The notes below the pieces were generated by a model. That model was given only the letters and a program-made list of their open reading frames with translations, searched no databases and had not been told where the DNA came from. A stretch of DNA of 64,000 nt from Tunicatimonas pelagia (GTDB taxonomy: Bacteria; Bacteroidota; Bacteroidia; Cytophagales; Cyclobacteriaceae), in the NCBI RefSeq assembly GCF_030506325.1, contig NZ_CP120683.1:4229001-4293000 (forward strand), written 5' to 3'. The first letter of the stretch is position 1, and every line of letters starts with the position of its first letter. The position numbers and the translations under genes are program-made. Below, piece after piece: positions 48,984 through 57,815 of the stretch.

Positions 48984-51416
48984 GCGTAAGCTGTCTACCG
49001 GGTTAGCGACGGCGGCTCGGATTGATCGGAAGCCGACCGTTAGCCAGGCGATGGCGATGGCCGCTAAAAAGGTGACCATAAAATATCCAAGGTGTAAATC
49101 AATTCGGTAAGCGAAGGTATTGAGCCAAGCTCGCATAGCCAGATAACCTAACGGAGCGGCTACGCCAAACGCCAGCAGCACCAGCGTAGTAAACTCCCGC
49201 ACAAAGCGATATAAAATTTGCTGCACCGTAGCTCCCAACGTTTTCCGAATACTAATCTCTTTCTGTCGGTGCAATGCCAGGAAGGAAACTAAGCCGTACA
49301 ATCCCAAGCAACCGATAATTAATGCTAAACCCGCCATAATGCGGAAGAAGCGATACAGGGTATCCTCTAGCGTGTATAAAATGGCGAGGTAATCGTCCAT
49401 AAATTCGTAGTGGAAGAATGCTTCGGTATACAAGCTTTCCCACATTTTCTGTATGGTTTGTAGCGTCGGGGCTACGCTGGTACCCGCTATTTTCACCGTA
49501 GCTTCTCGCAGTCCATCACCGTAGTAGAAATACGTAGGGTGTATTTCTTCTTTTAGGGTGTTGTTCACAAAGTCACGCAATACGCCTACTACGGTAGCTT
49601 GCTTGTTGTTGTACTTGATAAGCTGACCAATTGCTTCCTCCGGGTTAGTAAAGCCGAGCGTCTTAACTGCCGTTTCGTTCAGCAGAACTTTCTGATGAGT
49701 CACGCTATCCGGTACGTAGTCATTTTCCTGCAAATTCCGCCCGGTAACTACGCTAAGTTCAAAGAGAGAAACATAATTAGGGTCAATAATTTTCTGCTCC
49801 ATCTGGTACTTCTCGGCACTGCCGAAAGCAGTAGCGTATACTTCGTTGAAGTTTTTGTTACGCGAAGTAGGAGTGGACGAGCAAAAAGCGACCTGCTCGA
49901 CAGAAGCGATATTCTGCAGCTCTTGCCGGAACTGTTCGCGAGGGGTACGGTCGCGATTAGGTAAGTTCACCACCATAATTCCTTCTTGGGCAAAACCCAT
50001 ATCTTGCTCGCGAAAGAAATCCATTTGGGTTGCTACCACAATGGTTCCCAGCAACAAAAACTGCGCGATGGTAAACTGTACCACTACTAACGCCTTCCGC
50101 AGTGAGAATTTAGATTTAAATCCAACATTCACCGCCCGAACCGATTGTTTGAGGGCCTGCACCGGCTGATAGCTAGCTAGTACTCGGGAGGGATAGTATC
50201 CGGCAACGACCGTAATGATGGTGCCCAACGCTATCAGAAAATAAACAATGGTAGTATCCAACTCAAAAGTCATGGGTACGTAGCGAGAGAGCGGAGCCAT
50301 ATACTGATTCGCTGCGACCAAAAACCAATCGGCCAAACCAACGGCAAGTAAGGCGGCAAACGTACACAGCAGAGCGGTCTCGCCCAAGAACTGAAAGACA
50401 AGCTGTCGCTTGCGGCTACCCAGGGTTTTCCGAATGCCAATTTCCTTAGCTCGGCGGATAGCTTGAGCCGTAGAAAGATTAATAAAATTAATTCCTCCCG
50501 CCACTAGCACAATCAACCCCATGCTAATAAGTGCCAACAGTAGTGGCTTAGGAGTAGCGAAGAAGGTACCATTGTACTGAGCTTCAGTATGAATATCCGA
50601 CAGGGCTTGCAAGTAGTAGGTTCGGCGTTCAGCCAGGTCTTCGTCTAGGTAGTTGTGTTTGATTTGATTCAGTGCTGTTTCTAACTGCTTGGAATTGTAC
50701 CCTTCGGGCAACGTGAGAAAAGCATTGCTAGCGTAAGGTACACTCTTCCAGTTGCTCGTCCATCCGGGGTTCTCGGCCATAAAAACTTCCATCGGTAATA
50801 GCAGATGAAAATACACATTGGTATTATCCGGTACATCTTCCAGAATACCACTCACCCGGTAGCTCCGCTGGTTGATTTCCAGGGTTTGTCCAATCAATTC
50901 ATCGTAACGATCTTGGTATTCATTACCAAATACCCGATCAGCCAGAACACGAGTCAGTACCACCTCGTCCGGAGTCTTTAATAGTGAAGGACGATGACCG
51001 GCCAGCAGTGGATAGCTAAAGGTTTCCAAAAAGTGGGCATCGGCGTATGCCAAATGATACGCTTGATGCCGATTTTCTTCACCTTCGTCATTCCAGCGTT
51101 TAATCACTCCAGTGCTGCGAGCGTATACCTGCGTAGCATTTTCTACGGTTGGAAAATTCTCTCGCAAAGCTTCCGCCATCGGAAAGCAAACGGATCCGTC
51201 GTAATCAATACCGCTGGGTTCTTGAGTTTGGGTTACCACGCGGTAAATCCGATCCGCATTGGTATGGAAGTTATCGTAGGTATACTCGTGCTTCACCATC
51301 ACGTACACCACCACGCAGCAGGCCATTCCCACCGATAATCCAACCAGATTAATCACGGTAGTCACCCGGTTACGAGTAAGGGTACGAAGAGCAATGGTCA
51401 GGTAGTTTCTTAGCAT
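48975..51416 (-). CDS. FtsX/MacB-type ABC transporter permease (paralogue 2)
   Basis: 813 residues with the same double-unit layout as its neighbours. The first helix is INLVGLSVGMACCVVVYVMVK. The first FtsX segment includes NLSTAQAIRRAKEIGIRKTLGSRKRQLVFQFLGETALL. The second anchor is VVVQFTIAQFLLLGTIVVA, and the final FtsX segment includes FLALHRQKEISIRKTLGATVQQILY. It ends in VDSLRNE, as does paralogue 1. It is the most diverged of the three. Co-transcription with the others is likely; the palindromic spacers on both sides could adjust the relative expression of the genes. Confidence 0.92.
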   Translation of the reverse strand: MLRNYLTIALRTLTRNRVTTVINLVGLSVGMACCVVVYVMVKHEYTYDNFHTNADRIYRVVTQTQEPSGIDYDGSVCFPMAEALRENFPTVENATQVYARSTGVIKRWNDEGEENRHQAYHLAYADAHFLETFSYPLLAGHRPSLLKTPDEVVLTRVLADRVFGNEYQDRYDELIGQTLEINQRSYRVSGILEDVPDNTNVYFHLLLPMEVFMAENPGWTSNWKSVPYASNAFLTLPEGYNSKQLETALNQIKHNYLDEDLAERRTYYLQALSDIHTEAQYNGTFFATPKPLLLALISMGLIVLVAGGINFINLSTAQAIRRAKEIGIRKTLGSRKRQLVFQFLGETALLCTFAALLAVGLADWFLVAANQYMAPLSRYVPMTFELDTTIVYFLIALGTIITVVAGYYPSRVLASYQPVQALKQSVRAVNVGFKSKFSLRKALVVVQFTIAQFLLLGTIVVATQMDFFREQDMGFAQEGIMVVNLPNRDRTPREQFRQELQNIASVEQVAFCSSTPTSRNKNFNEVYATAFGSAEKYQMEQKIIDPNYVSLFELSVVTGRNLQENDYVPDSVTHQKVLLNETAVKTLGFTNPEEAIGQLIKYNNKQATVVGVLRDFVNNTLKEEIHPTYFYYGDGLREATVKIAGTSVAPTLQTIQKMWESLYTEAFFHYEFMDDYLAILYTLEDTLYRFFRIMAGLALIIGCLGLYGLVSFLALHRQKEISIRKTLGATVQQILYRFVREFTTLVLLAFGVAAPLGYLAMRAWLNTFAYRIDLHLGYFMVTFLAAIAIAWLTVGFRSIRAAVANPVDSLRNE

Positions 51417-51513
51417 AGTTCATTCAATTAGCAAAGAACAATGTGCAGTGAACAGTGAAAAGCAACGTTATATTAATTGTTCATTGCTAACTGCTCATTG
51501 TACATTGTTTGTG
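51417..51513. repeat. palindromic word-repeat spacer between two permease genes
   Basis: Left words ACAATGTGCAGTGAACAGTG and right words CTAACTGCTCATTGTACATTGT are complementary with few mismatches around a loop near 51465. The words differ from the AATGA type, but the architecture and position are the same. Confidence 0.6.
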
Positions 51514-53955
51514 TTATTCATTCCTAAGTGAGTCTACCGGATTAGCTACTGCCGCTCTAATAGATTGGAAGCTGATGGTAAGCCAGGCGATTAATAGGGC
51601 AATGCCTCCGGCAATAATAAAGGTGCTGGCTCCTAATGAGATACGGTACGCAAAATCAGCGAGCCACTGGTTCATCAGAAAGTAGGCGGTTGGGATGGCT
51701 ACCAACAGGGCAACGAGTACGAGCTTGGTGAAATCTTTGGAGAAACTGACCACCAGGCTACTCACCGATGCGCCCATCACTTTCCGAATGCCAATTTCCT
51801 TGGTACGCTGCTCGGCGGTGTAGGCGGCTAAACCGAATAAGCCGAGGCAAGCAATGAAAATGGCTAAGGAGCAGAAGATTGTAAAGATCGTTCCTAACCG
51901 TTGCTCAGCCTGATAGATGTTATCGAATCGCTCATCCAAAAAAGAGTACTCAAACGGCAAGTCGGGCTGAAAGCGATTCCACTGATCTTCCAACGCCGCA
52001 ATCGTTGCAGTAACCTGCTCTGGCTGTACTCGCAGTGAGAGCGCGGAGATACTGTTCCCCATTATCATCACCATTGGCATAATCTTCTGCCGTAGCGTAC
52101 TGTAATGGAAGTCCTCCACTACCCCTACCACGGTATACGAAGTAAAACTACCGGGTTCTTCGCCAAAATTACTTAGCTTATGCCCCAGCGGATCATCCTC
52201 CCCAAAAAAGTATTTTGCGGCGGCTTCGTTGATAATCATGGCGGTAGAGTCAGTGGCAAAGTCGCGGGAGAAGTTGCGTCCCGTAGCAATGTTCATGCCC
52301 ATTGTCGGTATATAGTCATAGTCTACGGAAAACCAAGGTGCGGTCGTCGTTTGGTCACTTTCGGGGTTATTATCGGGGAAGATGGCGTTGTTGTTATTAT
52401 TAAACGGATCAGCCGGAAGATGGCCGGTGAGCGTAGCCGCAGTTACTCCGGGTTGGCGCAGGGCTTCGTTTTTGAATGTCTCAGCCTGTTTGTTCAAGTA
52501 GAAGGTGTTGTGCAATACTAGCACATGCTCTTTATCGTACCCCAGCTTTTTATTACGAATATGGTTAAGCTGCTGATAGACCACCACGGTGCTGGTAATC
52601 AGCGTAATGGAAATGCCAAACTGAAGCACCACTAAACCGTTGCGAAGCCATCGCCCACCACTTTTGGTCGCTAACTTTCCCTTAAGTACACTAGCCGGAC
52701 GGAAAGCCGATAGGAAGAAAGCCGGATAGCTGCCCGCCAACAGGCCAATGGCAGTTACTGCCAATAGTAGCAATGGGATGAAATACCATGTTTGGAGGTA
52801 GTTAATAGTTAGTTGCTTTCCAGCCAGATCGTTAAAGAAAGGGATGGCTACTTCGGCGAAAAGTATAGCCAGCAGTAGAGCCAGGAAGCTAACCAATAGT
52901 GCTTCCGCTAAAAATTGAGTGATGAGTTGCTGACGGATTGAGCCTAACGTTTTGCGAATACCTACCTCCTTGGCCCGTCCGGCGGAGCGGGCGGTAGAAA
53001 GGTTCATAAAGTTAAAGCAGGCAATGAGTAGCACAAACAAAGCAATGGCTGAGAAAATGTAGACGTAGCGAATATCGCCGTTGGCTTCAATTTCGTGCTC
53101 TAGATCTGAGTGCAGGTGAATATCGGTAAGTGGTTGTAGTAAATAGTTGAAGTAGTTGCCCGAGGCTATGAAATCTTCGTAGCTGGCGTTGGCGTATTGC
53201 TCGAGTTGCGGAGCTCCGTAGGTCTCAAAAGTCTCATTGAGTTTTTCTTCTACGTCGGTCACGTTAGCATCTTCCCGCAACAACAGGTAAGTGTAGTAAT
53301 TATTGCTCAACCATATCTCAGACTGGCTATCCTTCAGCGAAACCATCGATAGAAATACATCGAAGTGAAAGTGGGAATTGGTAGGAATTTCCTCAAAGAT
53401 GCCGGTGATCTTGTAGGGTGTTTTATCCCTGCCCAACAGCAGCGTTTCCCCCAGCGGTGGGTTCTGCTCCCAATCGGCCCCAAAGTACTTTTCCACCGAA
53501 GTCTCACAAAGCACCAGCGAGTTCATTTCAGTCAGAGCCGTCTCGGGATTTCCGTGCAGCAGCGGAATATCAAAAACCGTAAATAACGTAGAATCCGCAT
53601 ACGTCACATCTTCTTCTTGGTACGCCCGATCATCGCGATAAACCGTATAATTACCCTGTGCTCGGAAGCGCACCGCATTTTCTACTTCGGGATAGGTTTC
53701 AGCCATCGTGCGCGCCAGAGGGGCGGACGCTATCGGGAAATCACCACTTTGTCCACCCAGACTGTACGATAAGCGCACCCGGTAAATTTGGTCGGCATTG
53801 GTGTGGTAACGATCGTAGCTCATCTCATCCAGCACAAACAGCGCGATAAGTAAACATACCGCCAGGCCGATGGCTAAGCCCAGCACATTGATGACCGAAT
53901 AAAAGCGCTGCTTGAGCAGATTTCGAAAGGCGATTTTGAGATAGTTCTTTATCAT
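51514..53955 (-). CDS. FtsX/MacB-type ABC transporter permease (paralogue 1)
   Basis: 813 residues from the ATG at 53955 (MIKNYLKIAFRNLLKQ), which matches the paralogues' openings. The longer frame from 54012 is made of palindromic spacer. The order is helix 1 (NVLGLAIGLAVCLLIALFVLDE), a first periplasmic domain, FtsX core 1 (NLSTARSAGRAKEVGIRKTLGSIRQQLI), a second anchor (VVLQFGISITLITSTVVVYQQL), a second periplasmic domain, and FtsX core 2 (AAYTAEQRTKEIGIRKVMGASVSSLV). As the first gene of the operon it lies downstream of two dyads and a sigma-54-like -24 box. The substrate is unknown. Confidence 0.92.
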   Translation of the reverse strand: MIKNYLKIAFRNLLKQRFYSVINVLGLAIGLAVCLLIALFVLDEMSYDRYHTNADQIYRVRLSYSLGGQSGDFPIASAPLARTMAETYPEVENAVRFRAQGNYTVYRDDRAYQEEDVTYADSTLFTVFDIPLLHGNPETALTEMNSLVLCETSVEKYFGADWEQNPPLGETLLLGRDKTPYKITGIFEEIPTNSHFHFDVFLSMVSLKDSQSEIWLSNNYYTYLLLREDANVTDVEEKLNETFETYGAPQLEQYANASYEDFIASGNYFNYLLQPLTDIHLHSDLEHEIEANGDIRYVYIFSAIALFVLLIACFNFMNLSTARSAGRAKEVGIRKTLGSIRQQLITQFLAEALLVSFLALLLAILFAEVAIPFFNDLAGKQLTINYLQTWYFIPLLLLAVTAIGLLAGSYPAFFLSAFRPASVLKGKLATKSGGRWLRNGLVVLQFGISITLITSTVVVYQQLNHIRNKKLGYDKEHVLVLHNTFYLNKQAETFKNEALRQPGVTAATLTGHLPADPFNNNNNAIFPDNNPESDQTTTAPWFSVDYDYIPTMGMNIATGRNFSRDFATDSTAMIINEAAAKYFFGEDDPLGHKLSNFGEEPGSFTSYTVVGVVEDFHYSTLRQKIMPMVMIMGNSISALSLRVQPEQVTATIAALEDQWNRFQPDLPFEYSFLDERFDNIYQAEQRLGTIFTIFCSLAIFIACLGLFGLAAYTAEQRTKEIGIRKVMGASVSSLVVSFSKDFTKLVLVALLVAIPTAYFLMNQWLADFAYRISLGASTFIIAGGIALLIAWLTISFQSIRAAVANPVDSLRNE

Positions 53956-53969
53956 GATGATGATTGGTT

Positions 53970-54024
53970 GATGAGTAATGATTGATGATGAATGAATAAT
54001 AAACTTCATCAATCATTACTCATC
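53970..54024. repeat. perfect 19-bp-arm palindrome in the permease operon leader
   Basis: GATGAGTAATGATTGATGA (53970-53988) and its exact complement (54006-54024) form a hairpin with a 17-nt loop, 15 bp upstream of the permease start codon. In RNA it would be a stable leader stem. Confidence 0.8.
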
Positions 54025-54027
54025 ATA

Positions 54028-54043
54028 TTGAAATATTGTGCCA
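54028..54043 (-). promoter_or_regulatory. weak sigma-54-like promoter candidate
   Basis: On the - strand TGGCAC (54043-54038) matches the -24 box. The -12 region reads TTCA where TTGC is expected, so it is only a partial match. The support is mainly positional: dyads lie 53-88 bp upstream, as enhancer sites for a sigma-54 activator would. Confidence 0.25.
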
Positions 54044-54095
54044 GACCGAAATAGGGGTGATTTGGGCTGAAATGACCATTGAGAAAGCAGACGGT

Positions 54096-54131
54096 TGTCC
54101 GTAATCGGACATATTTGTTCGGAGTTGAACA
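54096..54131. promoter_or_regulatory. paired dyads upstream of the permease operon
   Basis: TGTCCG-TAAT-CGGACA (54096-54111) is a perfect 16-bp inverted repeat. Four bases on, TGTTC-GGAGTT-GAACA (54116-54131) is a second, related dyad. They look like a double binding site for a dimeric regulator. The regulator is unknown. Confidence 0.5.
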
Positions 54132-54158
54132 TCAACTGTCAAACAGTAGGCATAAAAA

Positions 54159-54186
54159 AAGCCCAATCAGCGGGCTGATCAGGCTT
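54159..54186 (-). terminator. terminator of the secreted beta-protein gene
   Basis: AAGCC/GGCTT with inner ATCAGC/GCTGAT forms a strong stem. The + strand A7 run before it is a T-run on the - strand, 25 bp after the stop at 54211. It also insulates the permease operon. Confidence 0.85.
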
Positions 54187-54210
54187 TCTTAAAAGGAGTT
54201 ACTATGGAAA

Positions 54211-54852
54211 CTAGTAGTTATTTACATTCTTGTAGTAAGAATAATCGGCGTTGTACAGAGCAAGGGTGTAGCTACCAGGTCGTAAATTTTTTAGGTTCAC
54301 CTTTTTATTATACTCCTGCTGCCCAAGTACTTCTTCGGAGTAAAGTATTTCACCTTTGTTGCTTAAAACAGCTAGCTTCAGTGGCGCATTGGCAATATTC
54401 TTAAAGGCAATGTGTACCGAAGTACGATCTGATTTAGGTTTTACTACAATTGGTGCGAACGACTGGTAGATTTCGCTTTTATCTTCCCGAACGCTACCGT
54501 CTAATCCTACAATAAAGGGTTTACGTACTTTACCCTTTTTGCTTTCCAGTACCAACGTATATTTGCCTGGTTCCATCTGCGAGAAATTGTAGCGCTTGGC
54601 GTGCTGCTCTCCGCTGTTAACCGCTTCTTGGTACACCGTTTTGCTTGCGTTATCTAGTACTTTAATGCTGGCGGGAGTATTGGTGGTAACATTCCAATCC
54701 CGAACTACAACAACCGCGTGTTGCCCACTCAGTGAAATAGAAACGTCGGCCTCACTGCTCTCTAAGTTATTGTTAGCTACTGCCCCCAGACTCAAGCATC
54801 CCACTACTAGGGTAAAGGCTAACTTCTTCATTGTCATCATGTTTTTCTTCAT
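54211..54852 (-). CDS. secreted beta-sandwich protein of unknown function
   Basis: 213 residues from the ATG at 54852 (MKKNMMTMKKLAFTL); the ATG at 54831 (MKKLAFTL) is as good, and a longer frame starts at 54876. A signal peptide ends near VANNN. Two similar halves of about 85 residues follow, each ending in the strand motif PGKYTLVLE or PGSYTLALYN, with VRDWNVTTNTPASIKVLDN and FKNIANAPLKLAVLSNKGEI in corresponding positions. They resemble the beta-sandwich modules of T9SS sorting tails or DUF3244-like proteins, but no family is certain. A strong terminator follows. Confidence 0.72.
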   Translation of the reverse strand: MKKNMMTMKKLAFTLVVGCLSLGAVANNNLESSEADVSISLSGQHAVVVVRDWNVTTNTPASIKVLDNASKTVYQEAVNSGEQHAKRYNFSQMEPGKYTLVLESKKGKVRKPFIVGLDGSVREDKSEIYQSFAPIVVKPKSDRTSVHIAFKNIANAPLKLAVLSNKGEILYSEEVLGQQEYNKKVNLKNLRPGSYTLALYNADYSYYKNVNNY

Positions 54853-54876
54853 TGCTATTAGAAACAAACTGTTCAA

Positions 54877-55296
54877 AATTTAATGACGCAAAATTATAAT
54901 TATTTTAATTTTTAATGTAATGTATATTATTCAATTTCATACTCATTATTACGTGCTATAAGATACTTAATCTCTTGATTTTGTGCATCAGTTGCCTATG
55001 AGTTTACATCTCGCTACAGATCAAATTTTATGTGGATCTGACTATTGTAGTGCGTACAACCAATATTCATCGTAAGCAATTGCTGGAAAAGTGAGAGCGA
55101 GCAGGAAACCTTTCGTGCTACTATTACTCGGAATAGTACATTTTATCGAAAAACTTTTAGGAGTAATTATTCCATAGGTAATTCATATACCCATCAAAAG
55201 ACGCTGCTCGGTATCGCAAATTTTCTCGGATAGGTTGGTTATCTATCGTCATATTTTTCTATTTTATCCTCTCACTAACCCTATTTTCAATAACCT
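54877..55296. other. 420-bp gene-free divergent region
   Basis: AT-rich in its left third. No ORF, RNA gene, clear TAnnTTTG promoter or strong hairpin is seen. It separates the secreted beta-protein gene (-) from the rhamnosidase gene (+). Confidence 0.5.
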
Positions 55297-57681
55297 ATGC
55301 ACCGAAGCCTACTTGTTTCTCTATTTCTTTTCCTTACTACTCACGCTGTTCTAGCGCAGTATCCCCACCAGAACATTAATCAAGAATTACTTTCACGGGC
55401 TTGGGACGCCCAGTGGATTGCCCACCCTAAGGTCGGCTTACAAGAATACAGCGTGCAGCACTTCCGCAATACTTTTTTGCTGGATTCAGTAGCGAACGAG
55501 TTCGTAGTACACGTATCGGCGGATAACCGCTACCAATTCTTGGTAAACGGTCAACTGATTGGCCGGGGCCCCGCTCGGAGCGATTTACTTCACTACCGAT
55601 TTGAGTCGTACAATATTGCGGAACATCTACAATCGGGAGAGAATGTGCTAGCCGCGGTCGTCTGGAATTTTGCCGAAGATGCCCCGGTTGCTCAACATAC
55701 CTTTCGCACCGCTCTGATTGTACAAGGCGATACCGAAACTGAGTCGGTAGTAAATACTAATACTGAAAACTGGCAAGTGTACCACAACCAAGCATATTCG
55801 CCCCTTACCCAAACTGATTTTACTGTTTACGGCTACTACGCCTCTGGCGCCTGCGACCGCGTGGATGGAAGCCAGCACCCCTGGGGCTGGGAAACGCTAA
55901 ACTACTCCGTTAATAGTAACTGGAAGAAACCTCGGGCTCGGGTGGTAGGTCGCCCCTACGGTTTCCGCTACGGCTACGGCGATGGGGCAGTGAATCTTTA
56001 CCCCCGTAATATTCCCATGCTGGAAGAAAAGACCGAACGTTTGGCTGAAGTAGAACAGGCTACAATCGCAGTAGATGACGCTTTCTTGCGGGGCAATCAG
56101 TCGCTAACAATTCCGGCTAATCAGCAGGTGAGCATTCTGCTGGATCATACCTACCTAACTATGGGCTACCCTGAAATCACGGTTAGTGGCGGAGTAGGGA
56201 GCGAGATCAAAATTACTTACGCCGAGGCTTTGTACGATGCAAATCGGCAGAAAGGCAACCGTAATAAAACCGAAGGTAAAGAGATTGTAGGGTTTTACGA
56301 TATTTTCCTGCCCGATGGTGGTGAAAACCGAGCCTTTCAACCGCTGTGGGTACGCACTTTTCGGTATCTACAATTAGATATCCAAACCGGAGACGGGCCG
56401 TTGACGCTGAATGATCTTTCTCACCAGTTCACGGCCTACCCTTTTAAACAGACCGCCTTCGTTCAAGCTGATGAGCCGATGATGGATAGTATTTGGGATG
56501 TGAGCTGGCGTACCGCTCGCTTGTGCGCCTTAGAGACTTACATGGACTGCCCCTATTACGAACAGTTGCAATACATTGGCGATACCCGTATTCAAGCACT
56601 GATTTCACTCTACGTGGATGGCGATGACCGACTGATGCGTAATGCGTTGTTTCAATTTGCTAACTCTATTACTGATGAAGGCATTACCATGAGCCGCTAC
56701 CCTTCCGGCTTTCCGCAGTATATTCCGCCCTACGCGCTGTTTTGGATTAGTATGCTGCACGACTACCATATGCACCGCAGCGACGATGCCTTTCTTCAGC
56801 AGTTTATTCCGGGGATGACCCGAGTATTGCAATGGTACGAAACCTACGTGGACACGAATAATCTGCTACGAGGAATGCCTTGGTGGAATTACGTAGATGC
56901 CATTCCTGAATTTGATCGAGGCACCCCGCCTGGAGCGCAAGACGGACATTCTACCTTCATCACCTTACAGTACCTCTACACTCTTCAGCAAGCTATTGAA
57001 CTATATCGCTACTTTGAGATGCCAGACTTTGCCAATCATTATCAGAAAATAGTAGATCGTATTCAGCCCGCAGTGCAGAAAAGCAGCTACGATACCTCCC
57101 GCCAGTTGTACGCCGATACTCCTGATAAAGACCGATTTAGCCAGCATACCAACATTTTTGCGGTGCTTACCCATACGGCTCCCGAAGCGGAATGGCAGTC
57201 ACTAATGGAGCGGGTTGTTGCTGACACGTCTATTGCCCACTGTTATATTTACTTTCGGTTTTATCTGCACCGAGCCATGCAGCAAGCGGGTTTGGGCGAT
57301 TACTTCTTCGATCATCAGGATATTTGGAAGAATATGCTAGCCGAAGGACTTACTACCTTTGCCGAACATGACGAAGACACCCGCTCCGACTGCCATGCTT
57401 GGAGTGCCAGCCCACTCTACGAGTACTTAGCTACGGTATGTGGTATTATGCCTACTGCCCCTCATTTTACCAAAGTAAAGATTGCTCCTAACTTAGGTAA
57501 TCTGAATGAGATAGAAGGAGAGATGCCTCATCCACGGGGCACAATTCGTGTTAAGCTAAACCGAGAAGGAACAAAGGGGATTCGGGCGGAGGTTGAGTTG
57601 CCCGAAGGGGTATCCGGTACATTCTACTGGCAAGATCAAGAAGTTAGCTTGCAAGGGGGAAAGCAAAACATCGCACTGTAG
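55297..57681 (+). CDS. alpha-L-rhamnosidase-like glycoside hydrolase (GH78)
   Basis: 794 residues with a signal peptide (MHRSLLVSLFLFLTTHAVLAQ). N-terminal beta-domains (FVVHVSADNRYQFLVNGQLIGRGPARSD; LLDHTYLTMGYPEITVSGG) are followed by the (alpha/alpha)6 catalytic domain. The latter has YMDCPYYEQLQYIGDTRIQAL, PQYIPPYALFWISMLHDY and WWNYVDAIPEF, with the general-acid region in the DCPYYEQLQYIGDTR segment. A C-terminal beta-sandwich (PHPRGTIRVKLNREG) ends it. It should remove terminal rhamnose from plant or algal glycans or glycosides, probably in the periplasm. The subfamily is the DCPYYEQ type, not the classic DCPQRDE type. Confidence 0.87.
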   Translation: MHRSLLVSLFLFLTTHAVLAQYPHQNINQELLSRAWDAQWIAHPKVGLQEYSVQHFRNTFLLDSVANEFVVHVSADNRYQFLVNGQLIGRGPARSDLLHYRFESYNIAEHLQSGENVLAAVVWNFAEDAPVAQHTFRTALIVQGDTETESVVNTNTENWQVYHNQAYSPLTQTDFTVYGYYASGACDRVDGSQHPWGWETLNYSVNSNWKKPRARVVGRPYGFRYGYGDGAVNLYPRNIPMLEEKTERLAEVEQATIAVDDAFLRGNQSLTIPANQQVSILLDHTYLTMGYPEITVSGGVGSEIKITYAEALYDANRQKGNRNKTEGKEIVGFYDIFLPDGGENRAFQPLWVRTFRYLQLDIQTGDGPLTLNDLSHQFTAYPFKQTAFVQADEPMMDSIWDVSWRTARLCALETYMDCPYYEQLQYIGDTRIQALISLYVDGDDRLMRNALFQFANSITDEGITMSRYPSGFPQYIPPYALFWISMLHDYHMHRSDDAFLQQFIPGMTRVLQWYETYVDTNNLLRGMPWWNYVDAIPEFDRGTPPGAQDGHSTFITLQYLYTLQQAIELYRYFEMPDFANHYQKIVDRIQPAVQKSSYDTSRQLYADTPDKDRFSQHTNIFAVLTHTAPEAEWQSLMERVVADTSIAHCYIYFRFYLHRAMQQAGLGDYFFDHQDIWKNMLAEGLTTFAEHDEDTRSDCHAWSASPLYEYLATVCGIMPTAPHFTKVKIAPNLGNLNEIEGEMPHPRGTIRVKLNREGTKGIRAEVELPEGVSGTFYWQDQEVSLQGGKQNIAL

Positions 57682-57762
57682 TACGAACGGAGACTGAAGA
57701 TTGAGGTACGGTTTCCGGTTTTCCAAATCCGGCCTCCAGCTTCTTACTTATTACCTAAATTG

Positions 57763-57793
57763 TTTGTGCGTTAGTCTACGAATCATAATTTTG
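57763..57793 (+). promoter_or_regulatory. Bacteroidota-type promoter of the amidohydrolase gene
   Basis: TTTG at 57763-57766, a 19-bp spacer, and TAATTTTG at 57786-57793 match the TTTG-N19-TAnnTTTG consensus of the primary sigma factor of this phylum exactly. The ATG at 57816 is 22 bp downstream, so the leader would be short. Confidence 0.65.
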
Positions 57794-57815
57794 TCAGTCC
57801 AACCTACTTCTACCT

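Noticed and set aside
54028-54043. A full sigma-54 promoter at the permease operon
   Set aside because: Only the -24 half (TGGCAC) fits; the -12 GC is replaced by CA. I keep it as a weak candidate only because of the dyads upstream.
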